Shown here in pieces: positions 10,495 to 19,456 of a stretch of DNA of 64,000 bases; position 1 is the stretch's first letter; every line of letters begins with the position of its first letter. A model generated the notes under the pieces. The model saw nothing but the letters and a program-made list of their open reading frames with translations, was not told the origin of the DNA and did not search any database. The DNA lies in assembly GCA_026874595.1 (NCBI GenBank), contig JAPPUL010000069.1, positions 622,001 through 686,000 on the forward strand, given 5' to 3'. This DNA comes from Sipunculus nudus (lineage: Eukaryota; Annelida; Sipuncula; Golfingiida; Sipunculidae). Both the position numbers and the translations under genes were made by a program.

Positions 10495-11118
10495 ATGAAA
10501 GAGTTCAAAGAGGAACAAAATTCAGAAGGGGGAGGTGCAGTTGAAGGGAGAGGTGCAGTTGAAGGGGGAGGTGCAGTTGAAGGGGGAGGTGCAGTTGAAG
10601 GGGGAGGTGCAGTTGAAGAGAGAGGCAAAGAAGAGAGAGGCAAAGAAGAGAGAGAAGAGATAGAAGTAGTTAAAAACGCAGTTGAAAAGCATCCTGAAGG
10701 GGAGAAGGAAGAAAAGGAGGAAGGGGAGAAGGAAGAATCAGGGAAAAGAGGGGTAGAGACTTCGCTAAAAGAAGGCGAGGCTGATGCGGAGAAACGGGAA
10801 GGGAACGTTGATGTAAAAGATAGCGTTAGTGCAGAAGAGGGCATTAGTATTGAAGAGAGAGGTGATCAAGCGAGGCATAAAAAGACACTGACAGGGAAAG
10901 TGGTAAGCGACAAGATGGACAAGACAGTGGTTGTGGAGGTAGAGCGTCTAATAAAGCATCCAATATACAAAAAATACATAAAGCGTAGCCGTAGATTGAA
11001 GGCACATGACAAGCTAAACAAAGCGAAAGTGGGAGAGGTAGTAAAGATAGTGGAATGCAGGCCCTACAGTAAAGAAAAGTCATTTCGTATACTTGAGACA
11101 GGAAAAGATAAAGGCTAA
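10495..11118 (+). CDS. rpsQ: 30S ribosomal protein S17 with long acidic repeat extension
   Basis: Primary 16S rRNA-binding protein. The S17 OB-fold core begins about residue 126 ([22 protein letters not shown]) and includes [18 protein letters not shown] and [20 protein letters not shown]. Total length is 207 residues against about 85 usually. The first 125 residues are acidic and of low complexity: five Gly-Gly-Gly-Ala-Val-Glu units, two Arg-Gly-Lys-Glu-Glu units, then Glu/Lys runs. No alternative start with a ribosome site was seen close to the core. The upstream gap carries a duplicated AATACAGAGGGAATA element. Confidence 0.93.
   Translation: MKEFKEEQNSEGGGAVEGRGAVEGGGAVEGGGAVEGGGAVEERGKEERGKEEREEIEVVKNAVEKHPEGEKEEKEEGEKEESGKRGVETSLKEGEADAEKREGNVDVKDSVSAEEGISIEERGDQARHKKTLTGKVVSDKMDKTVVVEVERLIKHPIYKKYIKRSRRLKAHDKLNKAKVGEVVKIVECRPYSKEKSFRILETGKDKG
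10528..10647 (+). repeat. 18-bp and 15-bp coding tandem repeats in rpsQ
   Basis: Five copies of GGGGGAGGTGCAGTTGAA (one with a single change) at 10528-10617 are followed by two copies of GAGAGAGGCAAAGAA at 10618-10647. Both unit lengths are multiples of three, and near-perfect DNA identity points to recent expansion. Confidence 0.96.
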
Positions 11119-11129
11119 GGATAAACTAA

Positions 11130-11498
11130 ATGATACAAGCAGAGACAATGTTACAGGTAGCAGATAATAGCGGAGCAAAAAAGATTCAATGTATAAAGGT
11201 TCTTGGGAGTTCCAAAAAGCGATATGCACGAGTTGGGGACATAGTGGTTGCAAGCGTAAAGGTAGCCTCGCCAAACATGGGTGTAAAGAAGAAGAACGTG
11301 GTACGTGCGGTAATCGTACGAACAAAGCGAGCAATAAACAGAAAAGACGGAACAACACTTAGATTTGATAATAATGCGGCAGTAATAATAGATACTAAAA
11401 ACAATCCTCGAGGGACGAGGATATTTGGGCCTGTAGCCCGAGAGCTTCGAGATAAAGATTTCATGAAGATAATATCGCTTGCGCCTGAAGTTATCTAG
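11130..11498 (+). CDS. rplN: 50S ribosomal protein L14
   Basis: Subunit-interface protein. It has 122 residues, exactly the usual size. Start [19 protein letters not shown], then the block [30 protein letters not shown] and the ending [29 protein letters not shown] are canonical. It starts 11 bases after rpsQ. Confidence 0.97.
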   Translation: MIQAETMLQVADNSGAKKIQCIKVLGSSKKRYARVGDIVVASVKVASPNMGVKKKNVVRAVIVRTKRAINRKDGTTLRFDNNAAVIIDTKNNPRGTRIFGPVARELRDKDFMKIISLAPEVI

Positions 11499-11537
11499 AG
11501 GCTGGTAGCAAAGGGAATAGCAAAGGGAATAAAGGTT

Positions 11538-11909
11538 ATGAAAACAAGACAAGGAAATAAAAGGAAAGCGGCAAAAGGGAAGGTGCAGATAAAATACAAG
11601 CTGCGAGTAGATGACGAAGTGGTGGTACTAACTGGCCGTGATATGGGCAAGACAGGAAAGATAGAAGATCTAAATAAGAAACAAGGGAAAGTAAAGCTGC
11701 CCTCTATAAACATGGTAAAGAAGCACCGCAAGGCAAATCAGGAGAAACAAACGGGAGAGATAGTGGAAATATCGTCATATATAGATATATCAAACGTAAT
11801 GCTATTATGTCCAAAGTGCAAAAAAGGGGTACGGATAAAGATAAAACGAGAAAATGGCAAACGTAAACGTCACTGTCATAAATGCGATACTAATTTAGAT
11901 AAGGGCTAA
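11538..11909 (+). CDS. rplX: 50S ribosomal protein L24
   Basis: Assembly-initiator protein of the large subunit. It has 123 residues. The KOW motif region is DDEVVVLTGRDMGKTGKIEDLNKKQGKVKL (about 24-54). The C-terminal CPKCKKGVRI followed by HCHKC gives two Cys-x2-Cys knuckles at about 91-115, typical of many bacterial L24s and potentially metal binding. The upstream gap contains a doubled AGCAAAGGGAAT. Confidence 0.95.
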   Translation: MKTRQGNKRKAAKGKVQIKYKLRVDDEVVVLTGRDMGKTGKIEDLNKKQGKVKLPSINMVKKHRKANQEKQTGEIVEISSYIDISNVMLLCPKCKKGVRIKIKRENGKRKRHCHKCDTNLDKG

Positions 11910-11973
11910 ACAAATGTTCTTCAGCAATAGTAAAAGCCCAAGTATATAAGAGTAAGTACATAAGAGGGAAATA

Positions 11974-12834
11974 ATGGAAAAGGAAGAAAAGGAAGAAAAG
12001 GGAGAAAAGGCAGCAGAAAAGGCAGCAGGAGAGGGGAAGGCAGCAGGAGAGGAGAAGGCAGCAGGCAAGGAGAAGGCAGCAGGAGAGGAGAAGGCAGCAG
12101 GCAAGGGGAAGGCAGCAGGCAAGGGGAAGGCAGCAGGCAAGGGGAAGGCAGCAGGAGAGGAGAAGGCAGCAGGAGAGGAGAAGGCAGCAGGCAAGGAGAA
12201 GGCAGCAGGCAAGGAGAAGGCAGCAGGCAAGGAAGAAAAGGGAGCTAATAAAAACAAAGCAAAAGGAAAGGAAAATAGAACTTTAGCAAGTAAAGAGCCT
12301 CGTCTGCTTGAGATGTATAGAAAAGAGATAGTGCCGAATATGCTAAAAGAAGGGTTATATAATAACGTAATGCGCGCACCTAAGCTGACGAAGATAGTGA
12401 TAAACATAGGGGTGGGCAAAGCGCTTGAAAACAAAAAGCTTCTAGACAATGCAATAGCAGAGCTTAGTAGGATAGCGGGTCAAAAGCCAATAAAAACGCA
12501 AGCCAAAAAATCGATAGCAAATTTCAAGTTACGTGAAGGAAATGCAATAGGCTGTAAGGTAACGCTACGCGGGAAGAGAATGTATGAATTTTTAGATAGA
12601 TTAATAAATGCCTCATTACCTCGTATACGAGATTTCCGAGGGTTATCAAGCAAATCGTTTGACGGACGGGGACAATATTCACTTGGGGTAAAGGAGCAGA
12701 TAATCTTTCCTGAGATAGATTATGATAAGATAGAGAAGATATCGGGGATGAATATAACGTTTATAACGACAGCACGTAGTGATAGTGAAGCACATGATAT
12801 GCTTAAGAGGTTTTCGTTTCCGTTTAGGAACTAA
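11974..12834 (+). CDS. rplE: 50S ribosomal protein L5 with 12-unit repeat extension
   Basis: 5S rRNA-binding protein of the central protuberance. It has 286 residues against about 180. The L5 core starts near residue 106 ([21 protein letters not shown]) and is complete: [42 protein letters not shown], and [37 protein letters not shown]. Residues 1-105 are Lys/Glu/Ala/Gly low complexity, dominated by twelve six-residue units of the [18 protein letters not shown] type. The tract is highly charged and probably helical or disordered. Core residues look intact, so the protein should work. Confidence 0.95.
   Translation: MEKEEKEEKGEKAAEKAAGEGKAAGEEKAAGKEKAAGEEKAAGKGKAAGKGKAAGKGKAAGEEKAAGEEKAAGKEKAAGKEKAAGKEEKGANKNKAKGKENRTLASKEPRLLEMYRKEIVPNMLKEGLYNNVMRAPKLTKIVINIGVGKALENKKLLDNAIAELSRIAGQKPIKTQAKKSIANFKLREGNAIGCKVTLRGKRMYEFLDRLINASLPRIRDFRGLSSKSFDGRGQYSLGVKEQIIFPEIDYDKIEKISGMNITFITTARSDSEAHDMLKRFSFPFRN
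12022..12237 (+). repeat. 18-bp coding tandem repeat, twelve units, in rplE
   Basis: Twelve 18-base units of the form GCAGCAGGAGAGGAGAAG, with two alternating variants (GGAGAGG and GGCAAGG), encode L5 residues 17-88. The mosaic order of variants suggests several rounds of unit duplication and conversion rather than one event. Confidence 0.96.
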
Positions 12835-12903
12835 ATGTTAGGAAGTAAATGTTATTTATCAGGTAAAATGTTTTAGTAGGAATAAAAAAAGGCAAGGGAA
12901 AAG

Positions 12904-13089
12904 ATGGCAAGAAAAGCGTTAATAGTAAAGCAGCAAAGAGGGCATAAATACAAGACTCGAGAATACAATCGATGCAGGCTATGCGGGCGTCCGCGTGGGT
13001 ATATAAGGAAATTCAAGATGTGCCGAATATGTTTCAGAAAGCTTGTAAACGAAGGGCTAATACCCGGGGTAACAAAGTCAAGCTGGTAG
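12904..13089 (+). CDS. rpsZ: 30S ribosomal protein S14, zinc-binding type Z
   Basis: Small-subunit head protein. At 61 residues it is the short zinc-ribbon form. Ligands C24-x2-C27 and C40-x2-C43 are all present, and the ending [11 protein letters not shown] is typical. The type Z form argues against a typical alpha- or gammaproteobacterium, which have the long zinc-free form. It sits in normal spc-operon position between L5 and S8. Confidence 0.97.
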   Translation: MARKALIVKQQRGHKYKTREYNRCRLCGRPRGYIRKFKMCRICFRKLVNEGLIPGVTKSSW

Positions 13090-13161
13090 AGCTTTACTTA
13101 TATGTACAAGTAAAGCTTGTATAAGTAAAAATAAAAGTTTACTAGGAGTAAATAAAAAGAG

Positions 13162-13560
13162 ATGAGTGTAGATCCGGTAGCTAACATGCTTACGAAGTTA
13201 AAGAATGCGTCAAACGCACGACATAAGGAGGTTGAGATACCTTATTCAAAGCTAAAGTTAGAGATAGTGAAATTATTTAAAGAGGAAGGGTTTATAAAGA
13301 GTTGCAAGGTAGTAGAGGGGGATAAATATAGTATAATAAAGGTGCAATTAAAATATACAACTGGCAACGAAAATATAATAACGCAGATAAAGCGTGTAAG
13401 CAAACAAGGGTGCCGAGTATATAGCAAGGCAGCAGATATTCCCCGGATACTAAACGGGCTTGGAGTTGTGATAATGTCGACCTCACAAGGGATAATTACA
13501 GGCAAGCGTGCGCGTGAGGAACTTAAGATAGGGGGGGAAATATTATGCTACATATGGTAA
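13162..13560 (+). CDS. rpsH: 30S ribosomal protein S8
   Basis: 16S rRNA-binding protein; in E. coli it is the spc-operon repressor. It has 132 residues. MSVDPVANMLTKLKNASNARHKEVEIPYSKLK and the C-terminal NGLGVVIMSTSQGIITGKRAREELKIGGEILCYIW are diagnostic. It starts with ATG at 13162, and rplF follows after 16 bases. Confidence 0.97.
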   Translation: MSVDPVANMLTKLKNASNARHKEVEIPYSKLKLEIVKLFKEEGFIKSCKVVEGDKYSIIKVQLKYTTGNENIITQIKRVSKQGCRVYSKAADIPRILNGLGVVIMSTSQGIITGKRAREELKIGGEILCYIW

Positions 13561-13576
13561 TGCAAGAGGTTATTAG

Positions 13577-14176
13577 ATGTCAAGGATAGGTAATAAGATA
13601 ATAAAGGTACCTGATGGAGTTAAGGTAAAGTACGAGGGTGGCAAATTGGAAGTAGAGGGGCCGAAGGGGAAGCTTGAACAAGAAGTACGTAGTGGTATAG
13701 ACTTTGAATTTAAGGGAGTAGAGAATGAAGGAGGGAAGGAAGGAGAGAAAGGAGAGGGGAAGGGAGAGGGGAAGGGAGGGGAGATTGTAGTAAAGCGTTT
13801 GGGCGAAACAAAGATGTTAAAATCGCTACATGGGCTTTATAGAAGTTTATTATCAAACATGGTGCATGGAGTTAAAGAGGGTTTTACTCGTCGGCTTGAA
13901 TTAAATGGAGTTGCCTACCGAGCGAGTTTAAATAAGGCTGATTTAACCCTAACAGTGGGCTACTCACACCCGGTAATATTCAAGATACCTGAAGGAGTAG
14001 CATGCGAGGTAAAAGACAACACAAAGATACAATTAAGCAGCCATGACAAACAATTATTAGGCGAAACAGCAGCTAAAATAAGGCGTATACGGCCACCAGA
14101 GCCCTACAAACGCAAAGGTATAAAGTACGCAGAAGAAGTCATAAGGACAAAAGCAGGTAAATCGGGTAAAAAGTAA
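13577..14176 (+). CDS. rplF: 50S ribosomal protein L6 with repetitive insert
   Basis: Large-subunit protein near the factor-binding site. It has 199 residues against about 178. MSRIGNKIIKVPDGVKVKYEGG, YRSLLSNMVHGVKEGFTRRLELNGVAYRA and the end KIRRIRPPEPYKRKGIKYAEEVIRTKAGKSGKK are standard. An insert at about residues 48-68 is rich in Gly, Glu and Lys (EGEKGEGKGEGKGG), coded by short A/G repeats in the N-terminal domain loop. The fold on either side is preserved. Confidence 0.95.
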   Translation: MSRIGNKIIKVPDGVKVKYEGGKLEVEGPKGKLEQEVRSGIDFEFKGVENEGGKEGEKGEGKGEGKGGEIVVKRLGETKMLKSLHGLYRSLLSNMVHGVKEGFTRRLELNGVAYRASLNKADLTLTVGYSHPVIFKIPEGVACEVKDNTKIQLSSHDKQLLGETAAKIRRIRPPEPYKRKGIKYAEEVIRTKAGKSGKK

Positions 14177-14205
14177 TACTAAAAGCAAGTTATAAAATAA
14201 GGAAG

Positions 14206-14269
14206 GGAAATAAAAGAGCAGAGGAAATAAAAGAGCAGAGGAAATAAAAGAGCAGAGGAAATAAAAGAT
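14206..14269 (+). repeat. 17-bp tandem repeat, three copies and a partial
   Basis: Perfect copies of GGAAATAAAAGAGCAGA at 14206-14222, 14223-14239 and 14240-14256, plus a 13-base partial, fill most of the rplF-rplR gap. Each copy contains an AGAGG-like ribosome-site core when read across unit boundaries. Only the copy nearest rplR, at a suitable distance, can serve its ATG at 14273. Confidence 0.93.
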
Positions 14270-14272
14270 ATT

Positions 14273-14647
14273 ATGAGTGCAACATTAGAAAAGCTAGGGC
14301 GACGAAAGAGGCGCAAGCAATCGCTAAGACAAAAGATACGCGGGACAAGTACAAAGCCACGATTAACAGTATATAGGAGCAAAACAAATATATACGCGCA
14401 AATAATAGATGATGAAAGTCAAAAGACAGTATGCGCAGCATCAACGCAAGATAAAAGCCTAAAAGAAGAGCTTAAGAATGCTAATAAATGTAGTGTAGAG
14501 AATGCAAAGAAAGTAGGTAAACTGCTTGCAAAGCGAGCTAAGGATGCCAAGGTAAAAGAGATAATATTCGATAGAAATGGTTATAAGTACCATGGTCGTG
14601 TAAAAGCGCTTGCAGATGCATGTAGAGAACACGGTTTAAGCTTTTAG
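14273..14647 (+). CDS. rplR: 50S ribosomal protein L18
   Basis: 5S rRNA-binding partner of L5. It has 124 residues. RRKRRKQSLRQKIRGTSTKPRLTVYRSKTNIYAQIIDD and the C-terminal FDRNGYKYHGRVKALADACREHGLSF are characteristic. It lies between rplF and rpsE in the conserved order. Confidence 0.95.
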   Translation: MSATLEKLGRRKRRKQSLRQKIRGTSTKPRLTVYRSKTNIYAQIIDDESQKTVCAASTQDKSLKEELKNANKCSVENAKKVGKLLAKRAKDAKVKEIIFDRNGYKYHGRVKALADACREHGLSF

Positions 14648-14726
14648 GGTTTGGGCTGAAAATAAATTATTAAAAAAACTTACAGTTTATGAACTTAGAG
14701 TTTTTAAGTAAGAGGAAATAGCATTA

Positions 14727-15245
14727 ATGGAACAAAGCGTAGGAAAAATAAAGGCAAGCGAGCTAAACTTAAGTGAGAAACTGGTAAAGTTAAATCGCTC
14801 AGCAAAGGTAGTAAAAGGCGGTCGTAGATTTAGTTTTAGTGCACTGATGGCAGTAGGTGATAAGAATGGGCATATAGGGATAGGGTTTGGGAAGGCCAAC
14901 GAGGTACCGGAGGCGATCAAAAAAGCCGTAGAAGATGCAAAAAAACATATAATGCGAGTTTCGCTAAAGAAAGATACGAATACAATACCACACGAAGTAA
15001 TAGGGAAATTCAGTCGTTCAAAAGTGTGGTTAAAGCCTGCATATTCGGGGACAGGTTTAATAGCTGGGGGTCCTGTACGTGTATTGCTTGAACTTGCAGG
15101 CATACATGACATTGTATCGAAAGTACATGGCAGTCGCAATGCACTAAATGTATTAAAGGCAACTTATGAAGCTTTGCGATCATTTAAGGATGTAAAGGAA
15201 GAGGCTTTAAAGCGCAATAAAACGATAATGGAGATATTCAAGTAG
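14727..15245 (+). CDS. rpsE: 30S ribosomal protein S5
   Basis: Decoding-fidelity protein of the small subunit. It has 172 residues. Motifs: VVKGGRRFSFSALMAVGDKNGHIGIGFGKANEVPEAIKKAVEDAKK (about 31-76) and AGGPVRVLLELAGIHDIVSKVHGSRNALNVLKAT. The N-terminal segment is short and shows no repeats. Confidence 0.96.
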   Translation: MEQSVGKIKASELNLSEKLVKLNRSAKVVKGGRRFSFSALMAVGDKNGHIGIGFGKANEVPEAIKKAVEDAKKHIMRVSLKKDTNTIPHEVIGKFSRSKVWLKPAYSGTGLIAGGPVRVLLELAGIHDIVSKVHGSRNALNVLKATYEALRSFKDVKEEALKRNKTIMEIFK

Positions 15246-15280
15246 TTTAGTTTATTGTAAGTTATTTTTTGGAAAAAGGT

Positions 15281-15454
15281 ATGAAAAAGATTAAAATAAA
15301 GCTTGTGAAAAGCGTAATTGGAGCTCATAAAAAGCATAAACAAACGGTTTTGGCTCTGGGATTAAAGCGTATAAACCAAGTAGTAGAGAAAAGCGATACA
15401 GAAGCAATACAAGGGATGATACGCAAAGTAAGCCATTTGGTAAAGGTTATATAA
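15281..15454 (+). CDS. rpmD: 50S ribosomal protein L30
   Basis: Small large-subunit protein of 57 residues. [36 protein letters not shown] is a clear L30 domain. The ATG at 15281 is preferred over an in-frame TTG at 15269, because the family begins at this lysine-rich segment and GGAAAA lies about seven bases upstream. It occupies the normal slot between rpsE and rplO. Confidence 0.9.
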   Translation: MKKIKIKLVKSVIGAHKKHKQTVLALGLKRINQVVEKSDTEAIQGMIRKVSHLVKVI

Positions 15455-15481
15455 AATATTGTTATTAAAGGAAATGATATA

Positions 15482-15928
15482 ATGTTTGAAACAAGTAAGC
15501 TAAAGACGAAAAAGAGTCGCAAGACAGTGGGACGAGGGTCTGGGAGTGGACATGGGAAAACGTCAACAAGAGGCCAAAAGGGACAAAAGTCAAGGTCAGG
15601 TGGTAAAAGCGGTCCATATCCTGGATTTGAAGGTGGGCAGATGCCTTTGTACAGGCGTGTTCCTAAGAGGGGATTCAAGTCAAGAAATAGATTAGAAATA
15701 ACGGTTATAAACTTAGACATACTGTCAAAAGCCTGCAGTGCAGGAGAAACAGTTACATTAGAAATGCTTAAAGAGAAGCGGTTAATAAAATCACTAACAG
15801 ATTGCGTAAAGATATTAGGACGTGGTGAGGCTGAGCTTGACAAAGCACTTCATATAAAAGTACACAAGATATCTAAAACAGCAAAAGCAAAAGTAGAAGC
15901 TTTGGGAGGGACATTTGAAAGCGTATAA
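15482..15928 (+). CDS. rplO: 50S ribosomal protein L15
   Basis: Late-assembly large-subunit protein. It has 148 residues. The glycine-rich N-terminal tail RKTVGRGSGSGHGKTSTRGQKGQKSRSGG and PGFEGGQMPLYRRVPKRGF are diagnostic. secY starts 48 bases after its stop, as in most spc operons. Confidence 0.96.
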   Translation: MFETSKLKTKKSRKTVGRGSGSGHGKTSTRGQKGQKSRSGGKSGPYPGFEGGQMPLYRRVPKRGFKSRNRLEITVINLDILSKACSAGETVTLEMLKEKRLIKSLTDCVKILGRGEAELDKALHIKVHKISKTAKAKVEALGGTFESV

Positions 15929-15976
15929 AGCATACAATATAGCCTATGAGCTTTTAATGTAGAGCTTGGAGATATA

Positions 15977-17329
15977 ATGTCAAATATAATAACGAATATC
16001 TTTTCGATAAAAGAACTACGCGACAGAATACTATTCACGCTATTTATACTTGCAGTGTTTCGAATAGGTGCCCAAATACCAACACCAGGCATAAACCCGG
16101 ATGCACTATTCCAAGCATTTGGCGAGACATCCCAATCGGGTTTTTTAGGGCTACTTAATTTATTTTCAGGCGGAGCGCTTGGGCAATTTGCACTATTCTC
16201 ACTTGGAATAATGCCCTACATAAGTGCCTCGATTATAATGCAGCTATTAAAAGTAGTGATACCGCATTTAGATCAGTTATCGAAGGAAGGGGCTTATGGG
16301 CAAAAGAAAATAGATTTATACACAAAATACGGAACAGTAGGGCTTTGTATAATCCAGGCAATAGGACTTTTAATACTACTTGACACCCAAGTGCTTTCAA
16401 GCACAACGGATAAAGTTTTAAATACTGAAACTGGACAAATGGATTTCTTCTTTATCTTTAGTTTCATACTAACAATGACAACCGGAACAATGTTTTTGTT
16501 ATGGCTTGGAGAGAGGATAACAGAAAAGGGTATAGGGAACGGAGTATCTCTTTTGATATTTGCAGGAATAGTTGCAAGATTACCGCAGTCTGTTGGGCAA
16601 TTATATTTAAACGTGCAAGACCAACCTGGTAGTGTAATCATGCTTTTGATAGTGCTTGTAATATTTGTAGTTATAATGGGCTTGGTAGTGGCCGAACAAC
16701 AAGCAACCCGTAGAATACCGATTCAGTATGCAAAACGTGTTGTAGGGAATAAGATGTACGGGACACAGTCAACGCATATACCGTTTAAGATAAATCCGAG
16801 TGGGGTTATACCTATAATATTTGCTTCATCTGTAATAATCTTTCCATCACAAATAATCGGCTTATTTGGAGCATCATCGGATATATTACAAAGCATAGCA
16901 AATGCTCTAGCTCCAGGACAAGTTGCTTACGTAATATTATATATGTTACTAGTGATATTTTTTGCCTATTTTTATACTGCAATATACTTTAATCCTATAG
17001 ATATAGCAGACAGGCTTAAAAAAGAAGGAGGCTTTATACCAGGGATAAGACCCGGAGTTACAACATCAAATTATTTATCGAAGGTCTTAAACCGCATAAC
17101 TTTGCCGGGCTCAATATTTCTTGGCTTTGTTGCTATATTTCCTGATTTAATACTCCGTCTTTTTAGCAGTGCATCCATACCCATAAGCTTTGCCTATCTT
17201 ATGGGAGGAACATCATTGCTAATAATGATTGGGGTGTCTCTTGATACAGCAAAACAAATAGAGTCTCATTTATTAACTAGAAACATGAGCGGTTTTATGA
17301 AAAAAATGAAATTAAAAGGTAGAAGATAG
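15977..17329 (+). CDS. secY: Protein translocase subunit SecY
   Basis: Central channel of the Sec translocon in the inner membrane. It has 450 residues with about ten hydrophobic helices. Recognisable stretches are FRIGAQIPTPGINPDAL, LGIMPYISASIIMQLL, RRIPIQYAKRVVG (the cytosolic loop contacted by the ribosome and SecA) and GFIPGIRPGVTTSNYLSKVLNRITLPG. The usual adk and map genes do not follow; a 149-base gap with a small hairpin at 17401-17413 and AAAAAGAAGATTA-type repeats leads to infA. Confidence 0.96.
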   Translation: MSNIITNIFSIKELRDRILFTLFILAVFRIGAQIPTPGINPDALFQAFGETSQSGFLGLLNLFSGGALGQFALFSLGIMPYISASIIMQLLKVVIPHLDQLSKEGAYGQKKIDLYTKYGTVGLCIIQAIGLLILLDTQVLSSTTDKVLNTETGQMDFFFIFSFILTMTTGTMFLLWLGERITEKGIGNGVSLLIFAGIVARLPQSVGQLYLNVQDQPGSVIMLLIVLVIFVVIMGLVVAEQQATRRIPIQYAKRVVGNKMYGTQSTHIPFKINPSGVIPIIFASSVIIFPSQIIGLFGASSDILQSIANALAPGQVAYVILYMLLVIFFAYFYTAIYFNPIDIADRLKKEGGFIPGIRPGVTTSNYLSKVLNRITLPGSIFLGFVAIFPDLILRLFSSASIPISFAYLMGGTSLLIMIGVSLDTAKQIESHLLTRNMSGFMKKMKLKGRR

Positions 17330-17478
17330 CGTTCAAATATATTATAAATTAGTAAGCTTGGCTTAGGCTTTGTTTAACTGCTGTAAATTATATATACTAA
17401 AGGCTTAGAGCCTAAAATAAAATAAGAAGATTAAAAAGAAGATTAAATTAAAAAGAAGATTAAAGAGGATAAAGATTA

Positions 17479-17697
17479 TTGGGTAAAGAAGAAGCAATAG
17501 AGGTCGAAGGGACGGTAGTTGAGGCCTTGCCTAATGCAATGTTTACAGTAAAGCTTGAAAATGATCATATGGTACTAGCACACATATCCGGCAAGATGCG
17601 TATAAACTTTATAAGGATCCTGCCTGGTGATAGGGTAACTATAGAACTATCTCCATATGATTTATCACGAGGCCGTATAATATACAGATTTAAATAA
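17479..17697 (+). CDS. infA: Translation initiation factor IF-1
   Basis: OB-fold factor that binds the ribosomal A site during initiation. It has 72 residues, standard. The sequence [68 protein letters not shown] is close to the bacterial consensus. The start codon is TTG at 17479, weak for such an abundant protein. No ATG is available at the expected N-terminus. Confidence 0.96.
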   Translation: MGKEEAIEVEGTVVEALPNAMFTVKLENDHMVLAHISGKMRINFIRILPGDRVTIELSPYDLSRGRIIYRFK

Positions 17698-17772
17698 TAT
17701 AAAAGCTTATAGAATAAAAAGCTTATATAAAATAAACTAAAGAAACTAAAAAGGGATAGAAAGGAATATAAA

Positions 17773-17886
17773 ATGAAGGTACGAGCAAGCGTTAAACCCA
17801 TATGTAGCAAATGTAAGATTATAAGACGCAAAGGTATAATACGAATTATATGCGAAAATCCTAAACATAAGCAAAGACAAAAGTAA
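17773..17886 (+). CDS. rpmJ: 50S ribosomal protein L36, zinc form
   Basis: A 37-residue gene found by reading the gap between infA and rpsM. The product starts [21 protein letters not shown] and ends with NPKHKQRQK. Zinc ligands C11, C14, C27 and H32 are all present, so this is the zinc-containing form. The position between infA and rpsM is the conserved one. Confidence 0.96.
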   Translation: MKVRASVKPICSKCKIIRRKGIIRIICENPKHKQRQK

Positions 17887-17942
17887 ATAAAGAGAAAAAA
17901 GAGAAAAGAGAAAAGAAAACATTAAATAAGAGGGCATATTAA

Positions 17943-18308
17943 ATGGCAAGAATATCGGGAGTAGACCTTCCAAATAATAAACGAGTTGAGATATCTCTTA
18001 CATATATATATGGGATAGGCCGTTCGCGTGCTAATGAGATATTAAGATTAACACAAATAGATAAAGACCAGAAGATGAAGGATTTAAAAGAAGATGAGAT
18101 ACACAAATTACGAGAGTATATTGAAAATAATTATACAGTTGAAGGGGAACTTCGCACTGATAGGAATTTAAATATAAAGCGGCTTATGGAGATAGGGTGT
18201 TATAGGGGGCTTCGTCACAAGAGGAATATGCCTGTACGAGGACAAAAGACAAAGACAAATGCCCGTACACGAAAAGGTAAAAAGCGTGTTGCAGGTCAAA
18301 AGAGATAG
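17943..18308 (+). CDS. rpsM: 30S ribosomal protein S13
   Basis: Head protein making intersubunit bridges. It has 121 residues. [34 protein letters not shown] and the C-terminal [31 protein letters not shown] are standard. It starts the alpha-operon order rpsM-rpsK-rpsD-rpoA-rplQ. Confidence 0.97.
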   Translation: MARISGVDLPNNKRVEISLTYIYGIGRSRANEILRLTQIDKDQKMKDLKEDEIHKLREYIENNYTVEGELRTDRNLNIKRLMEIGCYRGLRHKRNMPVRGQKTKTNARTRKGKKRVAGQKR

Positions 18309-18344
18309 ACGACCTATTATTTAGTTTTTTTAAGGAGAGCAAAA

Positions 18345-18737
18345 GTGGCAGCTAAAGGGAAAGGAAAACCAAAGAAAAAAGAGAAAAAGAACATAGAGAG
18401 AGGCATTGCGCATATACAGGCAACTTTCAACAACACAATAGTTACAATAACAGACCTAAACGGTAATACAATATCTAGTGTAAGTGCAGGTAGCCTTAAT
18501 TTCCGAGGAGCTCGCAAGAGTACGCCACTTGCAGCTCAAATAACAGCCGAAACATGTGCAAAGAAAGCTATGGAACATGGACTTAGAACTTTAGAGGTAC
18601 AGGTTAAGGGGCCTGGAGTTGGTCGTGAGTCAGCTATACGGTCTTTGCAGTTTGCAGGACTTAAAATAACCGTAATAAAAGACGTAACGCCAATCCCTCA
18701 TAACGGATGTAGACCTCCAAAGCGAAGAAGGATATAA
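18345..18737 (+). CDS. rpsK: 30S ribosomal protein S11
   Basis: Platform protein of the small subunit. It has 130 residues. [47 protein letters not shown] and the end [18 protein letters not shown] are diagnostic. The start is GTG at 18345, with AAGGAGAG about eight bases upstream. Confidence 0.97.
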   Translation: MAAKGKGKPKKKEKKNIERGIAHIQATFNNTIVTITDLNGNTISSVSAGSLNFRGARKSTPLAAQITAETCAKKAMEHGLRTLEVQVKGPGVGRESAIRSLQFAGLKITVIKDVTPIPHNGCRPPKRRRI

Positions 18738-18783
18738 GAAATATAGGAAAATATAGGAAAATATAATAAGGATAAATTAAATA

Positions 18784-19416
18784 ATGGGCAAATACAATGA
18801 CGCAGTATGTCGGTTATGCAGGAGAGAGGGAGTACAGCTATTTTTGAAAGGAGAACGATGTCTATCGCCAAAATGCGCGGTAATAAAGCGTAAGGGGCCT
18901 CCTGGGTTCAGAGCAAGAAGACGACCAGCTAAAGTATCAGATTATGGGCTAGAGCTTCGTGAAAAACAAAAAATAAAGCGTATCTACGGACTTCGAGAAA
19001 GTCAATTCTATAAAACGTTCAAAAAAGAATCAAAAAAAGCAGGACGAGCTGCAGACAATCTATTAATTGGGCTTGAGAAGCGGCTTGATAATGTTGTTTA
19101 CACAAGCAACTTGGCATCGTCTCGATATCAAGCAAGACAGCTTATAAACCATGGACATTTTAGAGTAAACGGGATAAAAGTAAATATTCCCTCATACCAG
19201 GTCTCAGCCGGTGATACCATACAGGCAAAAGATAAGAGTAGAAATTTGACGGTTATAAGAGACAGTTTAAAGAACTTGTCAAAGCGTCCTGCACCAAATT
19301 GGATAGAAATAGATGAGGATATGGTCAAAGCGACGATATTAACCGAACCAACGAGAGAGGACATACACATACAGGCAAATGAAGACTTGGTGGTAGAATT
19401 CTACTCAAAGAAATAA
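18784..19416 (+). CDS. rpsD: 30S ribosomal protein S4, cysteine-containing form
   Basis: Assembly-initiating 16S rRNA-binding protein. It has 210 residues. The N-terminus keeps four cysteines at C9, C12, C26 and C31, the zinc-binding C+ form. The S4 domain is present with LEKRLDNVVYTSNLASSRYQARQLINHGHFRVNG. It lies between rpsK and rpoA. Confidence 0.97.
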   Translation: MGKYNDAVCRLCRREGVQLFLKGERCLSPKCAVIKRKGPPGFRARRRPAKVSDYGLELREKQKIKRIYGLRESQFYKTFKKESKKAGRAADNLLIGLEKRLDNVVYTSNLASSRYQARQLINHGHFRVNGIKVNIPSYQVSAGDTIQAKDKSRNLTVIRDSLKNLSKRPAPNWIEIDEDMVKATILTEPTREDIHIQANEDLVVEFYSKK

Positions 19417-19456
19417 AGTAAATAACTAAGCAAAACAAAATATTAGGTGTATAAAG

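Noticed and set aside
11895-12449. 184-residue antisense frame with [10 protein letters not shown] repeats
   Set aside because: Produced by the rplE repeat array read backwards.
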